A stretch of 32,533 nucleotides of DNA from Lysobacteraceae bacterium (GTDB lineage: Bacteria; Pseudomonadota; Gammaproteobacteria; Xanthomonadales; Rhodanobacteraceae): assembly GCA_028871555.1 (NCBI GenBank), contig JAGWNA010000035.1, forward strand, positions 1 through 32,533, in the 5' to 3' direction. The translations under genes were made by a program, and so were the position numbers. Below, one piece after another: positions 1 to 7,807 of the stretch. Below the pieces are notes generated by a model. The model saw nothing but the letters and a program-made list of their open reading frames with translations. It did no database searches and was not told where the DNA came from. Position 1 is the stretch's first letter; the number at the start of each line of letters is the position of its first letter.

Positions 1-64
1 TGTGCGCGAATGCTCTTTGCATCAACCCTGACAAGAGCATTCGCGCACAGGGTGCGCTCCTGCA
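1..64. repeat. REP-like palindromic element (cut by window edge)
   Basis: Bases 1-17 and 33-49 are perfect inverted repeats with a 15-base loop. The right flank (50-64, GGGTGCGCTCCTGCA) continues as the arm does in the second copy at 7711-7785 (GGGTGGGCTCCTACA), so the outer left arm should lie just outside the window. The family resembles the GTAGGAGC-type REP sequences common between genes in Pseudomonas and Xanthomonadales; that assignment is inference. It would form a long hairpin in RNA. Confidence 0.75.
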
Positions 65-333
65 TCATTGGCCCTTGCCGGATACACCCATTGCCCACCA
101 GGTCATGCGGCAAATCATCGCGGTTGCAGCGTCTCCCCGCGTACGCGGCACCGGCTTTCCGGCACGGCGGGCGCAGTCCGGCCACGGCCCGCCGCCCTGC
201 GGACATCGGTGTCAGGTCGGCGCATGTTTGCCGCACGCCGCGTGAAGCCCGACAATACGCGGCAGTATGCTGGGCCGGATCGGCGCGGACATGCACAATC
301 CTTTCCCAACCACCTGACTCGATGGAGCTCGCC
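65..333. other. Non-coding stretch upstream of etf-QO
   Basis: The frame of the ETF-QO gene is open through this stretch, but the encoded sequence is rich in Arg, Pro, Cys and Ala and has no family character, so I read it as leader/intergenic DNA. A GGAG at 324-327 is the ribosome binding site of the next gene. I see no convincing -35/-10 pair and no RNA gene. Confidence 0.5.
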
Positions 334-1944
334 ATGAGCGAACGCGAAACGATGGAATACGACGTCGTCGTCGTCGGTGCCGGCCCTGCGGGCCTGTCGT
401 TTGCGATCCGGCTCAAGCAACTGCAGCCGGCTGCCACGGTGTGCGTGATCGAGAAGGCCTCGGCCGTCGGCGCGCAGATCCTGTCCGGCGCGGTGATCGA
501 ACCGCAGCCGCTCGATGCCCTGCTGCCCGGCTGGCGCGACAACCCGCCGCCGGTCTGCGTGGCGGCCGGCGACGACGAGTTCTGGCTGCTCGACAAGACC
601 GGCGGGCGCAGGATCATGGTGCCGCCGGGCATGAAGAACCACGGCAACTTCATCGTCTCGCTCGGCGCGATGTGCGCGTGGCTGGCGCCACAGGCCGAGG
701 CGCTGGGCGTGGACGTGTTCCCCGGCTTCGCCGCCGCCGACAACATCTATGGCGAGGATGGCGCGGTCGCCGGCGTGCGCATCGGCGACATGGGCGTGGC
801 GAAGGACGGCACGCACAAGAGCGGCTACACCCAGGGCATCGACATCAAGGCGAAGGTCACCGTACTCGCCGAAGGCGCGCGCGGCAGCCTCACCAAGCAG
901 CTGATCAAGCGTTTCAGGCTCGATGCCGACAGCGATCCGCAGGGCTACTCGATCGGCATCAAGGAGCTGTGGCAACTGCCGCCCGGTCGCGTGACGCCCG
1001 GCAAGATCGTGCACAGCTTCGGCTGGCCGGCCGACCGCCACACCTACGGCGGCAGCTTCATGTATCACCTGGCTGGCGACCAGATCGCACTGGGCTATGT
1101 CAGCGGGCTCGACTACACCGACCCGAACTACCAGCCGTGGGAAGCGTTCCAGCAGTGGAAGAACCACCCGCTGAACCTGCCGCTGCTGGAAGGCGGCACG
1201 ATCCTCTCGGCCGGCGCGCGCGCCATCGTCACCGGCGGCTACCAGTCGCTGCCGAAGGTGGAGATGCCCGGCGCACTGCTGATCGGCGACACCGCCGGCC
1301 TGCTCAACGTGCCCAAGGTGAAGGGCACCCACCAGGCGATCAAGAGCGGCATGCTGGCCGCCGAGCACCTGGCCGCGAACGCGCTCGACCCGACCGGCTT
1401 CGACGCGAAGCTGCGCGGTTCGGACGTCATGAAAGAACTGAAGAAGGTGCGCAACGTCAAGCCCGCGTTCAAGAAGGGCCTGTGGTTCGGCATGCTCAAT
1501 GCCGCGTGGGAAACCGCCACCGCCGGCCTCTCGCCATGGACGCTGAAGAACAAGGCCGACTGGTCGATGCTGCACAGGCTCGGCGCGCAGGAGGAACCGG
1601 AACGCGACTACCTGCAGCGCACGCTGGCCCCGCGCGACCGCCTCGCCGGCGTCTATTTCGCCGCCACCGAACACGACGAGGACCAGCCGATCCACCTGCA
1701 CGTGGCCGACACCAATATCTGCATCGACCGGTGCACCACCGAATACGGCAACCCGTGCACCCGCTTCTGCCCGGCCAACGTCTACGAGATCGTCGATGAT
1801 GCCGGCGCCGCCAGCGGCAAGCGCCTGCAGATCAACGCCGCCAACTGCGTGCACTGCAAGACCTGCGACATCAAGGATCCGTACGAAATCATCACCTGGG
1901 TGACGCCCGAAGGCGGTTCCGGGCCGAATTACCAGAACCTCTGA
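334..1944 (+). CDS. etf-QO: Electron transfer flavoprotein-ubiquinone oxidoreductase
   Basis: This 536-residue inner-membrane-associated flavo-iron-sulfur enzyme takes electrons from the EtfAB flavoprotein, reduced by acyl-CoA and other dehydrogenases, and passes them to ubiquinone. The N-terminal FAD dinucleotide motif GAGPAGL is at about residues 15-21. The C-terminus carries the 4Fe-4S ferredoxin-like part with the cysteines of CIDRCTTEYGNPCTRFCP and CVHCKTCDIKDP. Length and end (GPNYQNL) fit the family. I chose the ATG at 334 because it follows GGAG by six bases and directly precedes the conserved start; an in-frame ATG at 322 is possible. Its partners etfB and etfA lie 5 kb downstream, separated by toxin-antitoxin and glycan genes. 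Confidence 0.96.
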   Translation: MSERETMEYDVVVVGAGPAGLSFAIRLKQLQPAATVCVIEKASAVGAQILSGAVIEPQPLDALLPGWRDNPPPVCVAAGDDEFWLLDKTGGRRIMVPPGMKNHGNFIVSLGAMCAWLAPQAEALGVDVFPGFAAADNIYGEDGAVAGVRIGDMGVAKDGTHKSGYTQGIDIKAKVTVLAEGARGSLTKQLIKRFRLDADSDPQGYSIGIKELWQLPPGRVTPGKIVHSFGWPADRHTYGGSFMYHLAGDQIALGYVSGLDYTDPNYQPWEAFQQWKNHPLNLPLLEGGTILSAGARAIVTGGYQSLPKVEMPGALLIGDTAGLLNVPKVKGTHQAIKSGMLAAEHLAANALDPTGFDAKLRGSDVMKELKKVRNVKPAFKKGLWFGMLNAAWETATAGLSPWTLKNKADWSMLHRLGAQEEPERDYLQRTLAPRDRLAGVYFAATEHDEDQPIHLHVADTNICIDRCTTEYGNPCTRFCPANVYEIVDDAGAASGKRLQINAANCVHCKTCDIKDPYEIITWVTPEGGSGPNYQNL

Positions 1945-2012
1945 AATGGCGCGGAGACGCGGCGGTCGTCATCCGGGCGACGACATCACCGAACGAGTCA
2001 TGCAACGGCCGC

Positions 2013-2041
2013 TTGTTGCGTGATGCGCAACATGCTAGCAT
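2013..2041 (+). promoter_or_regulatory. Putative higBA promoter with overlapping operator
   Basis: A TTGTTG (2013-2018) and TAGCAT (2036-2041) separated by 17 bases form a plausible sigma-70 promoter (weak -35, 4 of 6 at -10). The spacer holds an inverted repeat, GTTGCG at 2015-2020 and CGCAAC at 2026-2031, well placed for autorepression by HigA. The predicted transcription start falls at or next to the higB ATG (2048), so the message may be leaderless; no Shine-Dalgarno sequence is visible. Confidence 0.45.
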
Positions 2042-2047
2042 CGACAC

Positions 2048-2326
2048 ATGATCAAGTCGTTTCGGCACAAGGGCTTGCGCAAGCTCTTCGAAACCGGAAG
2101 CACGGCCGGCATCCAGGCGAGCCATGCCAAGAGGCTGCGAATGCAACTGGCTGCCCTGGATACTGCGCAGTCCATCGACGATTTGGATTTGCCAGGCTTC
2201 GCCCTGCATCCGCTCAAAGGCGGAATGCGGGGCCGCTGGGCCGTCTCGGTCAATGGCAACTGGCGGCTGACGTTCGAGTTCCAGGACGGGAACGCCTACG
2301 TCCTGGACTATGAGGACTACCACTGA
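2048..2326 (+). CDS. higB: HigB-type toxin (RelE/ParE superfamily)
   Basis: This 92-residue protein matches the HigB/'plasmid maintenance killer' family: an N-terminal SFRHKGLRKLFETG segment, a central helix-rich part, and the conserved RGRWAVSVNGNWRLTFEF strand region ending in DYEDYH. Family members are ribosome-dependent mRNA interferases. The toxin gene precedes the antitoxin gene, the order typical of higBA. The stop codon overlaps the antitoxin start by one base (TGATG), so translation is probably coupled. The start has no ribosome binding site and lies seven bases after the predicted -10, which suggests a leaderless transcript. Activity is inferred from family only. Confidence 0.9.
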   Translation: MIKSFRHKGLRKLFETGSTAGIQASHAKRLRMQLAALDTAQSIDDLDLPGFALHPLKGGMRGRWAVSVNGNWRLTFEFQDGNAYVLDYEDYH

Positions 2327-2619
2327 TGCCCATGTACAACCCTCCCCACCCCGGCGAGTTCATCACGAACATCTACCTTGAGCCCAACGGCATCAGTGGC
2401 CGTGAGCTGGCGGCCAAGCTGGACGTGGCCGCCTCCACCCTCAGTCGCATCCTGAACGGCACGAGCCGCGTCACCCCGGAGATGGCACTGCGTCTTTCCA
2501 AGGCGATCGGCCGCACCCCCGAGAGCTGGTTGCTGCTGCAGGACAACCATGATCTCTGGGTTGCGCGCCAGCACGTGGATCTGAAGCGCGTGGCCAAGCT
2601 TCGATTGGCAACAACCTGA
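2326..2619 (+). CDS. higA: HigA-type antitoxin (XRE family)
   Basis: A 97-residue antitoxin with the PPHPGEFI opening characteristic of HigA and a helix-turn-helix around residues 26-50 (SGRELAAKLDVAASTLSRIL), followed by ALRLSKAIGRTPESWLLLQ. It should neutralise HigB and repress the operon through the inverted repeat at 2015-2031. The ATG at 2326 overlaps the toxin stop; an ATG at 2332 (MYNPPHPGE) is an alternative. Its last codons overlap an open frame (from 2585) that runs without a stop into the following glycosyltransferase. Confidence 0.9.
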   Translation: MPMYNPPHPGEFITNIYLEPNGISGRELAAKLDVAASTLSRILNGTSRVTPEMALRLSKAIGRTPESWLLLQDNHDLWVARQHVDLKRVAKLRLATT

Positions 2620-2743
2620 CTTCGGTATCGAGGGCAGTCCGCTGATCGGCAACCTGCACTGGCGACTCAAGCGCCTGGGCTACCTGTGGCAGCGTACGCG
2701 CGCCAGCCTCGCGCTGCGCGGCTGGCGCGGCACGCTGGCGCGC
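2585..2743 (+). other. Coding-like sequence in frame with the next glycosyltransferase, no start codon
   Basis: From 2585 to the ATG at 2744 the glycosyltransferase frame is open and reads like protein, for example WRLKRLGYLWQRTRASLALR then GWRGTLARM, the basic/aromatic N-terminal style often found in front of GT2 domains. There is no ATG, GTG or TTG in it. The stop that closes it upstream lies inside higA. The simplest reading is that the 5' end of the glycosyltransferase gene was removed or displaced when higBA arrived. Confidence 0.45.
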
Positions 2744-4723
2744 ATGAAGCAGGAGTTCCAGTCACGCCCCGAGCTGGATGAGACGCTGGCACTGCTGCCG
2801 CTGGACGAACCGTTCGCGCCGTTCGCGCTGCCGGTCAGCGAGCAGCCGCTGGTATCGGTGGTCATCCCGGTTCACGGCGAACTCGCGCATACCCTCGCCT
2901 GCCTGCGTTCGCTGACGCACCACGGCGCGCGGGCGCCGTTCGAGGTGATCGTGGTGGACGACGCCTCGCCGGACGCCAGCGCCGCCACGCTGGCGCAGGT
3001 GGACGGCCTGCGCCTGCTGCGCAACGCCGCCAACCTCGGCTTCATCGGCAGTTGCAACGCTGGTGCCGAGGCGGCCCGCGGCGAATTCCTGCTGTTCCTC
3101 AACAACGACACCCAGGTCACGCCCGGCTGGCTCGATGGACTGCTGCGCTGCTTCGCCGAACGCGCCGACTGCGGCATCGCCGGCAGCCGGCTGGTCTATC
3201 CCGACGGGCGCCTGCAGGAAGCCGGAGGGCTGGTATTTGCCGACGGCGGCGGCTGGACCACCGGCCGCTTCGAGCCGCGCGACGTGCCGCTGTTCCGCTG
3301 CCGCCGCGAGGTCGACTATGTCTCCGGCGCCTCGCTGCTGATCCGCCGCGAACTGTTCCGGCGCATCGGGGGCTTCGATACGCGCTACGCACCGGCCTAC
3401 TACGAGGATGTCGATCTCGCGTTCGCGGTGCGCCGGCTCGGCCTGCGCGTGTACTACGAACCGACCAGCACGGTGATCCACTGCGAGGGGATCAGCGCCG
3501 GCACCAACCTCGACCGCGGCATGAAGCGCCACCAGCAGCCCAACCAGGCGAAGTTCGTCGGCAAATGGACGGCCGAACTCGCCGGCCAGCCGCCTGCCGG
3601 CACGCCGCTCGCGCGCGCGATCCGCTGGCGCCGGCGCGGCCGCGTGCTGGTGGTGGACGCGATGACGCCGGAGCCGTCGCGCGACTCCGGCTCGCTGCGC
3701 CTGTGCGCGATCCTGCGCCTGCTCGACGAACAGGGCTGGAGCACCGCCTTCCTGCCCGACGACGGCCGTGCCAGCCCGGCGGAAATCGACGCGCTCGGCG
3801 CGCTGGGCTGCGAGGTGCTGTGCCGGCCGTGGGTCGCGGGCTTGCCGCGCTGGCTGCGCGAGCACGGCGGCGAACTGCACGCGGTGATCCTGTGCCGGCA
3901 TACCGTGGCCGGCCAGTACGCCGGGCTGGTGCGCCGGCATGCGCCGCAGGCACGCCTGCTGTTCGACACGGTGGATCTGCACTTCCTGCGCGAACAGCGC
4001 GCCGCGGAGCTGACCGGCAACGCCGCCCTGGCCCGGCAGGCGCAGGCCTCGCGACGCAGCGAGCTGGCGCTGATCGCGGCGAGCGACGTGAGCTTCGTGG
4101 TCAGTGCGCGCGAGCAGGCGCTGCTGCGGCAGTTGCGGCCCGCGGCCCGCGTGGAACTGCTGTCCAACATCCACGAAGTGCACGGCTGCCGGCAACCGCA
4201 CGCGGGGCGCCGCGACCTGGTGTTCATCGGCGGCTACGGCCATCCGCCCAACAGCGACGCGATCGGCTGGATCGCCGGCGAGATCCTGCCCCGGCTGCGC
4301 GCGGCGCTGCCCGGCATCCGCCTGCATGTCCTGGGCGACCTGCCGGACGCCGTGCGGCCCGGGCTCGCCACGCCGGGCCTCGAACTGCACGGTCGCGTGG
4401 CCGAGCTGGAACCGTGGCTGGCCAGCTGCCTCGCCTCGCTGGCGCCGCTGCGTTTCGGTGCCGGCGTGAAAGGCAAGATCAACATGGCGATGAGTTACGG
4501 CTTGCCGGTGATCGCGACCACGATCGCGGTGGAAGGCATGCAGCTCGATGACGGCGTGGACGTGCTGGTGGCCGACGATGCCGCCGGCTTCGTCGACGCC
4601 GTGTTGCGCCTGCAGCACGATGAAACGCTCTGGCGGCGGTTGTCCGTGCACGGCCTGGGCAACGTGCGCCGGCACTTCTCCGCCGCCGCCGCCGCCACCG
4701 TGCTGCACCGCGCGCTGGATTGA
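2744..4723 (+). CDS. Two-domain glycosyltransferase (GT2 plus GT4-like)
   Basis: A 659-residue cytoplasmic protein. The N-terminal half (about residues 35-270) is a GT-A family 2 domain with VSVVIPVHGE, VIVVDDASPD, the FLNNDTQV nucleotide/metal site and the YYEDVDLAFAVRRLG acidic motif. The C-terminal half (about 300-655) is GT-B-like with FIGGYGHPPNSDAIGW and APLRFGAGVKGKINMAMSYG, typical of GT4/Glyco_trans_1_4. It probably adds two sugars to a surface glycan; substrates are unknown. The first ATG is at 2744, but the frame is open and coding-like for 159 bases before it, so the annotated N-terminus may be truncated. It ends one base past the TTG of the following frame, which suggests an operon. 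Confidence 0.88.
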   Translation: MKQEFQSRPELDETLALLPLDEPFAPFALPVSEQPLVSVVIPVHGELAHTLACLRSLTHHGARAPFEVIVVDDASPDASAATLAQVDGLRLLRNAANLGFIGSCNAGAEAARGEFLLFLNNDTQVTPGWLDGLLRCFAERADCGIAGSRLVYPDGRLQEAGGLVFADGGGWTTGRFEPRDVPLFRCRREVDYVSGASLLIRRELFRRIGGFDTRYAPAYYEDVDLAFAVRRLGLRVYYEPTSTVIHCEGISAGTNLDRGMKRHQQPNQAKFVGKWTAELAGQPPAGTPLARAIRWRRRGRVLVVDAMTPEPSRDSGSLRLCAILRLLDEQGWSTAFLPDDGRASPAEIDALGALGCEVLCRPWVAGLPRWLREHGGELHAVILCRHTVAGQYAGLVRRHAPQARLLFDTVDLHFLREQRAAELTGNAALARQAQASRRSELALIAASDVSFVVSAREQALLRQLRPAARVELLSNIHEVHGCRQPHAGRRDLVFIGGYGHPPNSDAIGWIAGEILPRLRAALPGIRLHVLGDLPDAVRPGLATPGLELHGRVAELEPWLASCLASLAPLRFGAGVKGKINMAMSYGLPVIATTIAVEGMQLDDGVDVLVADDAAGFVDAVLRLQHDETLWRRLSVHGLGNVRRHFSAAAAATVLHRALD

Positions 4724-4773
4724 CCGCACCCGCGCCAGCGGCGATGCTGCCGCATCACCGCCGACAGACCGCC

Positions 4774-6834
4774 ATGCCATCTCGCGATCTCGCCAAACGC
4801 TGGCTGTTCACCGCGCTGCGTACCGCGTTCCGGTTGACTCCAATGCCGGTCGCCACGCGCGACCGTCTGCGCCAGCACTTTTTCGAGCGGCATGCGGATC
4901 TGGTGCCGCCGGGGGTACGCGGCCAGGTCGCCGACGTGCCGCAGCCCGAGCGCCGGCCGCGCCGCCATGCGGCCGGGCGGGCGATCGGCCATCTGCCCCG
5001 GCGCCGGGGGACGCTGCCGGCACCGATGCCCGCCATGCTGGTGGCGTTCTACCTGCCGCAGTTCCACCCGATCGCGGAAAACGATGCCTGGTGGGGCGAG
5101 GGCTTCACCGAATGGCACAATGTGACGCGCGCACTGCCGCAGTTCGAAGGCCACCTGCAACCTCGCCTGCCGGGCGAGCTGGGGTTCTACGATCTGCGCC
5201 TGCCCGCGGTCATGCAGCGGCAGATGCAGCTGGCGCGCGACTACGGCATCGGCGCCTTCTGCAGTTATTTCTACTGGTTTGCCGGCAGGACCCTGCTGGA
5301 AGCTCCGCTGCGGCGATGGCTGGACGATCCGGGCCTCGACCTGCCGCTGTGCCTGTGCTGGGCGAACGAGAACTGGTCGCGCCGCTGGGACGGTCGTGCC
5401 GACGACATCCTGATCGGCCAGCGGCACAACCCCGACGACGACCTGGCCTTCATCGACCACGTCTCCGGTTACCTCGCCGACCCGCGCTACCTGCGCGTGG
5501 ACGGCAAACCGCTGCTGCTGATCTACCGCCCCGGCCTGCTGCCGGACCCGAAGGCCACCGCCGCACGCTGGCGCGCGTGGTGCCGCGGCCACGGCATCGG
5601 CGAAATCCGGCTCGCCTATGTGCAGAGCTTCGACCGGGTCGATCCGCGCGACATCGGCTTCGACGCGGCCGTGGAGTTCCCGCCGAACAACCTCTCGCCG
5701 GCGCCGATCACCGCACGCCAGCACCTGCTCGATCCTGAGTATTGCGGCGACGTGCACGACTGGCGCGAGCTGGCCCGCGAAGCGATGGCGCAGCCCGATC
5801 CCGCCTATCCGCGCTACCCCTGCGTCAATCCGGGCTGGGACAACGAGCCGCGACGCAGCGGCCGCGGCCGCGTGTTCGCCCATGCCTCGCCGCGCGGCTA
5901 CCGCGACTGGCTGCGCCACGCGATCGCCACGGCGCGGCGGCGCTTTCCCGCGCAGCCGCTGGTGTTCGTCAACGCCTGGAACGAATGGGCCGAAGGCGCC
6001 GTGCTGGAACCGGACGCCCGGCTCGGCCATGCCTGGCTGGAGGCCACCCGCACCGCGCTGGATCCCACGCCCGCGGCGGACCCGCGCCCCTGTGCCGTGA
6101 TCCACCTGTGGTATCCGGATCTGCTCGACGAGCTGGTCGCGGCATTGCACGCCAGCGGCATCGCCTGGCGCCTCGTCATCACCACCGCCGACGAACGCGA
6201 GGCGCCGGTGCGCGAACGCGTGGCGCAGCTGGGTCTCGATGCCGAGATCGCGGTGTTCGAAAACCGCGGCCGCGACATCCTGCCCTTCCTGCACGTCGCC
6301 AACCGGCTGCTCGACGAGGGCGTGAGCACCGTGCTGAAGCTGCACGGCAAGCGCTCCACCCATCGACCGGACGGCGAAATCTGGCGCCGCGAGCTGCTCG
6401 GCAAGCTGCTCGCGCCCGAGCGCGCCGAACGCATCGCGGCGGCATTCCGCGACGACCCCACGCTGGGCCTGGTGCATGCCGAAGGCCACCTGCAACCGCT
6501 GGACTATTACTGGGGCGCCAACCAGGCCAACGTCGACTACCTCGCCCGCCGCATCGGCATCCCGGCGCCGCAGGTCGAACACGACACCTTTGTCGCCGGC
6601 AGCATGTTCTGGGTGCGCCCGGCCGCGCTGCGCCAGCTGCTCGATGCGCACCTCGAGGTGGCGGATTTCGAAACCGAGGCCGGCCAGCTCGACGGTACCC
6701 TGGCCCATGCCATCGAACGCATCTTCGGCCTGGCGGTTTCCGCCGGCGGCTTCGCCAGCGCCAGCGCGGCCGGCGTGCTCGGCATCGCCGACGTCGCGGC
6801 CGGGCCTTATCCGTATGCGCAGCGCATCGGCTGA
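4774..6834 (+). CDS. WbsX-like (GH99-type) and RgpF-like glycan biosynthesis protein
   Basis: A protein of 686 residues from the ATG at 4774; ATG 4744 and TTG 4720 are in-frame alternatives and none has a clear Shine-Dalgarno sequence. From about residue 89 it shows the WbsX/Glyco_tran_WbsX domain (AFYLPQFHPIAENDAWWGEG, FTEWHNV, WANENWSRRWDG, FVNAWNEWAEG), found in O-antigen loci and related to GH99. From about residue 425 it has an RgpF-type rhamnan-synthesis domain (VIHLWYPDLLDEL, FENRGRDILPFL, LKLHGKRSTHRPDG, VAGSMFWVRPAALR). It probably builds or modifies a rhamnose/mannose-type chain together with the preceding glycosyltransferase. Reaction uncertain. Confidence 0.85.
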   Translation: MPSRDLAKRWLFTALRTAFRLTPMPVATRDRLRQHFFERHADLVPPGVRGQVADVPQPERRPRRHAAGRAIGHLPRRRGTLPAPMPAMLVAFYLPQFHPIAENDAWWGEGFTEWHNVTRALPQFEGHLQPRLPGELGFYDLRLPAVMQRQMQLARDYGIGAFCSYFYWFAGRTLLEAPLRRWLDDPGLDLPLCLCWANENWSRRWDGRADDILIGQRHNPDDDLAFIDHVSGYLADPRYLRVDGKPLLLIYRPGLLPDPKATAARWRAWCRGHGIGEIRLAYVQSFDRVDPRDIGFDAAVEFPPNNLSPAPITARQHLLDPEYCGDVHDWRELAREAMAQPDPAYPRYPCVNPGWDNEPRRSGRGRVFAHASPRGYRDWLRHAIATARRRFPAQPLVFVNAWNEWAEGAVLEPDARLGHAWLEATRTALDPTPAADPRPCAVIHLWYPDLLDELVAALHASGIAWRLVITTADEREAPVRERVAQLGLDAEIAVFENRGRDILPFLHVANRLLDEGVSTVLKLHGKRSTHRPDGEIWRRELLGKLLAPERAERIAAAFRDDPTLGLVHAEGHLQPLDYYWGANQANVDYLARRIGIPAPQVEHDTFVAGSMFWVRPAALRQLLDAHLEVADFETEAGQLDGTLAHAIERIFGLAVSAGGFASASAAGVLGIADVAAGPYPYAQRIG

Positions 6835-6872
6835 GCCGCACCGCTGCGGCGTACAGCCGCAGAAACGCGCAC

Positions 6873-6902
6873 TTCATACGGTTGTTTGATCCCGGATAGA
6901 AT
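6873..6902 (+). promoter_or_regulatory. Putative promoter of etfBA
   Basis: TTCATA at 6873-6878 and TAGAAT at 6897-6902 (5 of 6 to TATAAT) are 18 bases apart. They lie 50 bases before the etfB ATG, after a short hairpin (6844-6862, 7-bp stem) that follows the WbsX gene and has no U-tract. Confidence 0.4.
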
Positions 6903-6952
6903 GGGCATTCCCGCGCCCCGGCAGGGGCGGCCATAAAGGTAAGGAATCGCAG

Positions 6953-7699
6953 ATGAAAATTCTGGTCGGCTACAAGCGCGTCGTGGACTACAACGTGCGC
7001 ATCCAGGTCAAGCCCGACGGCAGTGGCGTGGTCACCGACGGCGTCAAGCTGTCGGCCAACCCGTTCGACGACATCGCGCTGGAAGAAGCCCTTCGCCTGC
7101 GCGAGAAGGGTGTCGCCAGCGAAGTGATCGTGGTCGGCATCGGCCCGGCCGACCTCACCGCGCACCTGCGCAACGGCCTGGCGATGGGCGCCAACCGCGC
7201 GATCCACGTGGTCACCGGCGATGCCGTGCAACCGCTGACCGCCGCACGGGTGTTCCTCAAGCTGATCGAGAAGGAACAGCCGGGCCTGGTGCTCATGGGC
7301 AAGCAGGCGATCGACGACGACGCCAACCAGACCGGCCAGATGCTGGCCGCGCTGTGGGACCGCCCGCAGGCCACCTTCGCCGGCAAGGTCGCGATCAGTG
7401 ACGGCAAGGCCACCGTGACCCGCGAAGTCGACGCCGGCCTGGAAGTGATCGAGACCGAGCTGCCCGCCGTGATCACGGTGGACCTGCGCCTCAACGAGCC
7501 GCGCTTCATCAAGCTGCCCGACATCATGAAAGCCAAGTCCAAACCGATCGACACGATCGAGTTCGGTTCGCTCGGCATCGAGGCGCACGAACAGCTGAAG
7601 ACCACCTATTACGCTGCGCCGCCCAAACGCAGCAAGGGCGTGATGGTCAAGGACGCGGCCGAACTGGTCGCGGCGTTGAAGCAGAAGGGACTGCTGTAA
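6953..7699 (+). CDS. etfB: Electron transfer flavoprotein beta subunit
   Basis: A 248-residue EtfB, the AMP-binding subunit of the soluble EtfAB heterodimer that shuttles electrons from flavin dehydrogenases to ETF-QO. It shows the MKILVGYKRVVDYNV start, NPFDDIALEEALRLRE, the nucleotide-binding LMGKQAIDDDANQTGQM segment and the ETELPAVITVDLRLNEPR strand. Length is normal for the family. AAGGA at 6941-6945 lies seven bases before the ATG. It is followed by etfA after 108 bases that contain a REP-like palindrome. Confidence 0.97.
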   Translation: MKILVGYKRVVDYNVRIQVKPDGSGVVTDGVKLSANPFDDIALEEALRLREKGVASEVIVVGIGPADLTAHLRNGLAMGANRAIHVVTGDAVQPLTAARVFLKLIEKEQPGLVLMGKQAIDDDANQTGQMLAALWDRPQATFAGKVAISDGKATVTREVDAGLEVIETELPAVITVDLRLNEPRFIKLPDIMKAKSKPIDTIEFGSLGIEAHEQLKTTYYAAPPKRSKGVMVKDAAELVAALKQKGLL

Positions 7700-7710
7700 C
7701 TCCTATTTCC

Positions 7711-7785
7711 TGTAGGAGCCCACCCTGTGGGCGATGCTTTTCGACACGCCATCAAAGAGCATCGCCCACAGGGTGGGCTCCTACA
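7711..7785. repeat. REP-like palindrome between etfB and etfA
   Basis: Left arm 7711-7737 and right arm 7759-7785 are perfect 27-base inverted repeats around a 21-base centre. Outer arms start with TGTAGGAGCCCACCCTG. It is a second copy of the element at 1-64. In the etfBA transcript it would fold into a very stable hairpin that could adjust the ratio of the two subunits by stabilising the upstream message or attenuating transcription; that role is inference. Confidence 0.85.
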
Positions 7786-7807
7786 ACATAAAGCTGCGGA
7801 GACAACC

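Noticed and set aside
115..1854. Long open frames antisense to etf-QO, and likewise opposite to the glycosyltransferase, WbsX and wzt genes
   Set aside because: Their Arg/Ala/Gly/His-rich composition is the usual shadow of GC-rich genes; no family motif or ribosome site supports them.
7727..7807. Longer start for EtfA beginning inside the REP palindrome
   Set aside because: The upstream frame is encoded by the palindrome, whereas ATG 7808 has a good GGAGA and matches the family N-terminus.
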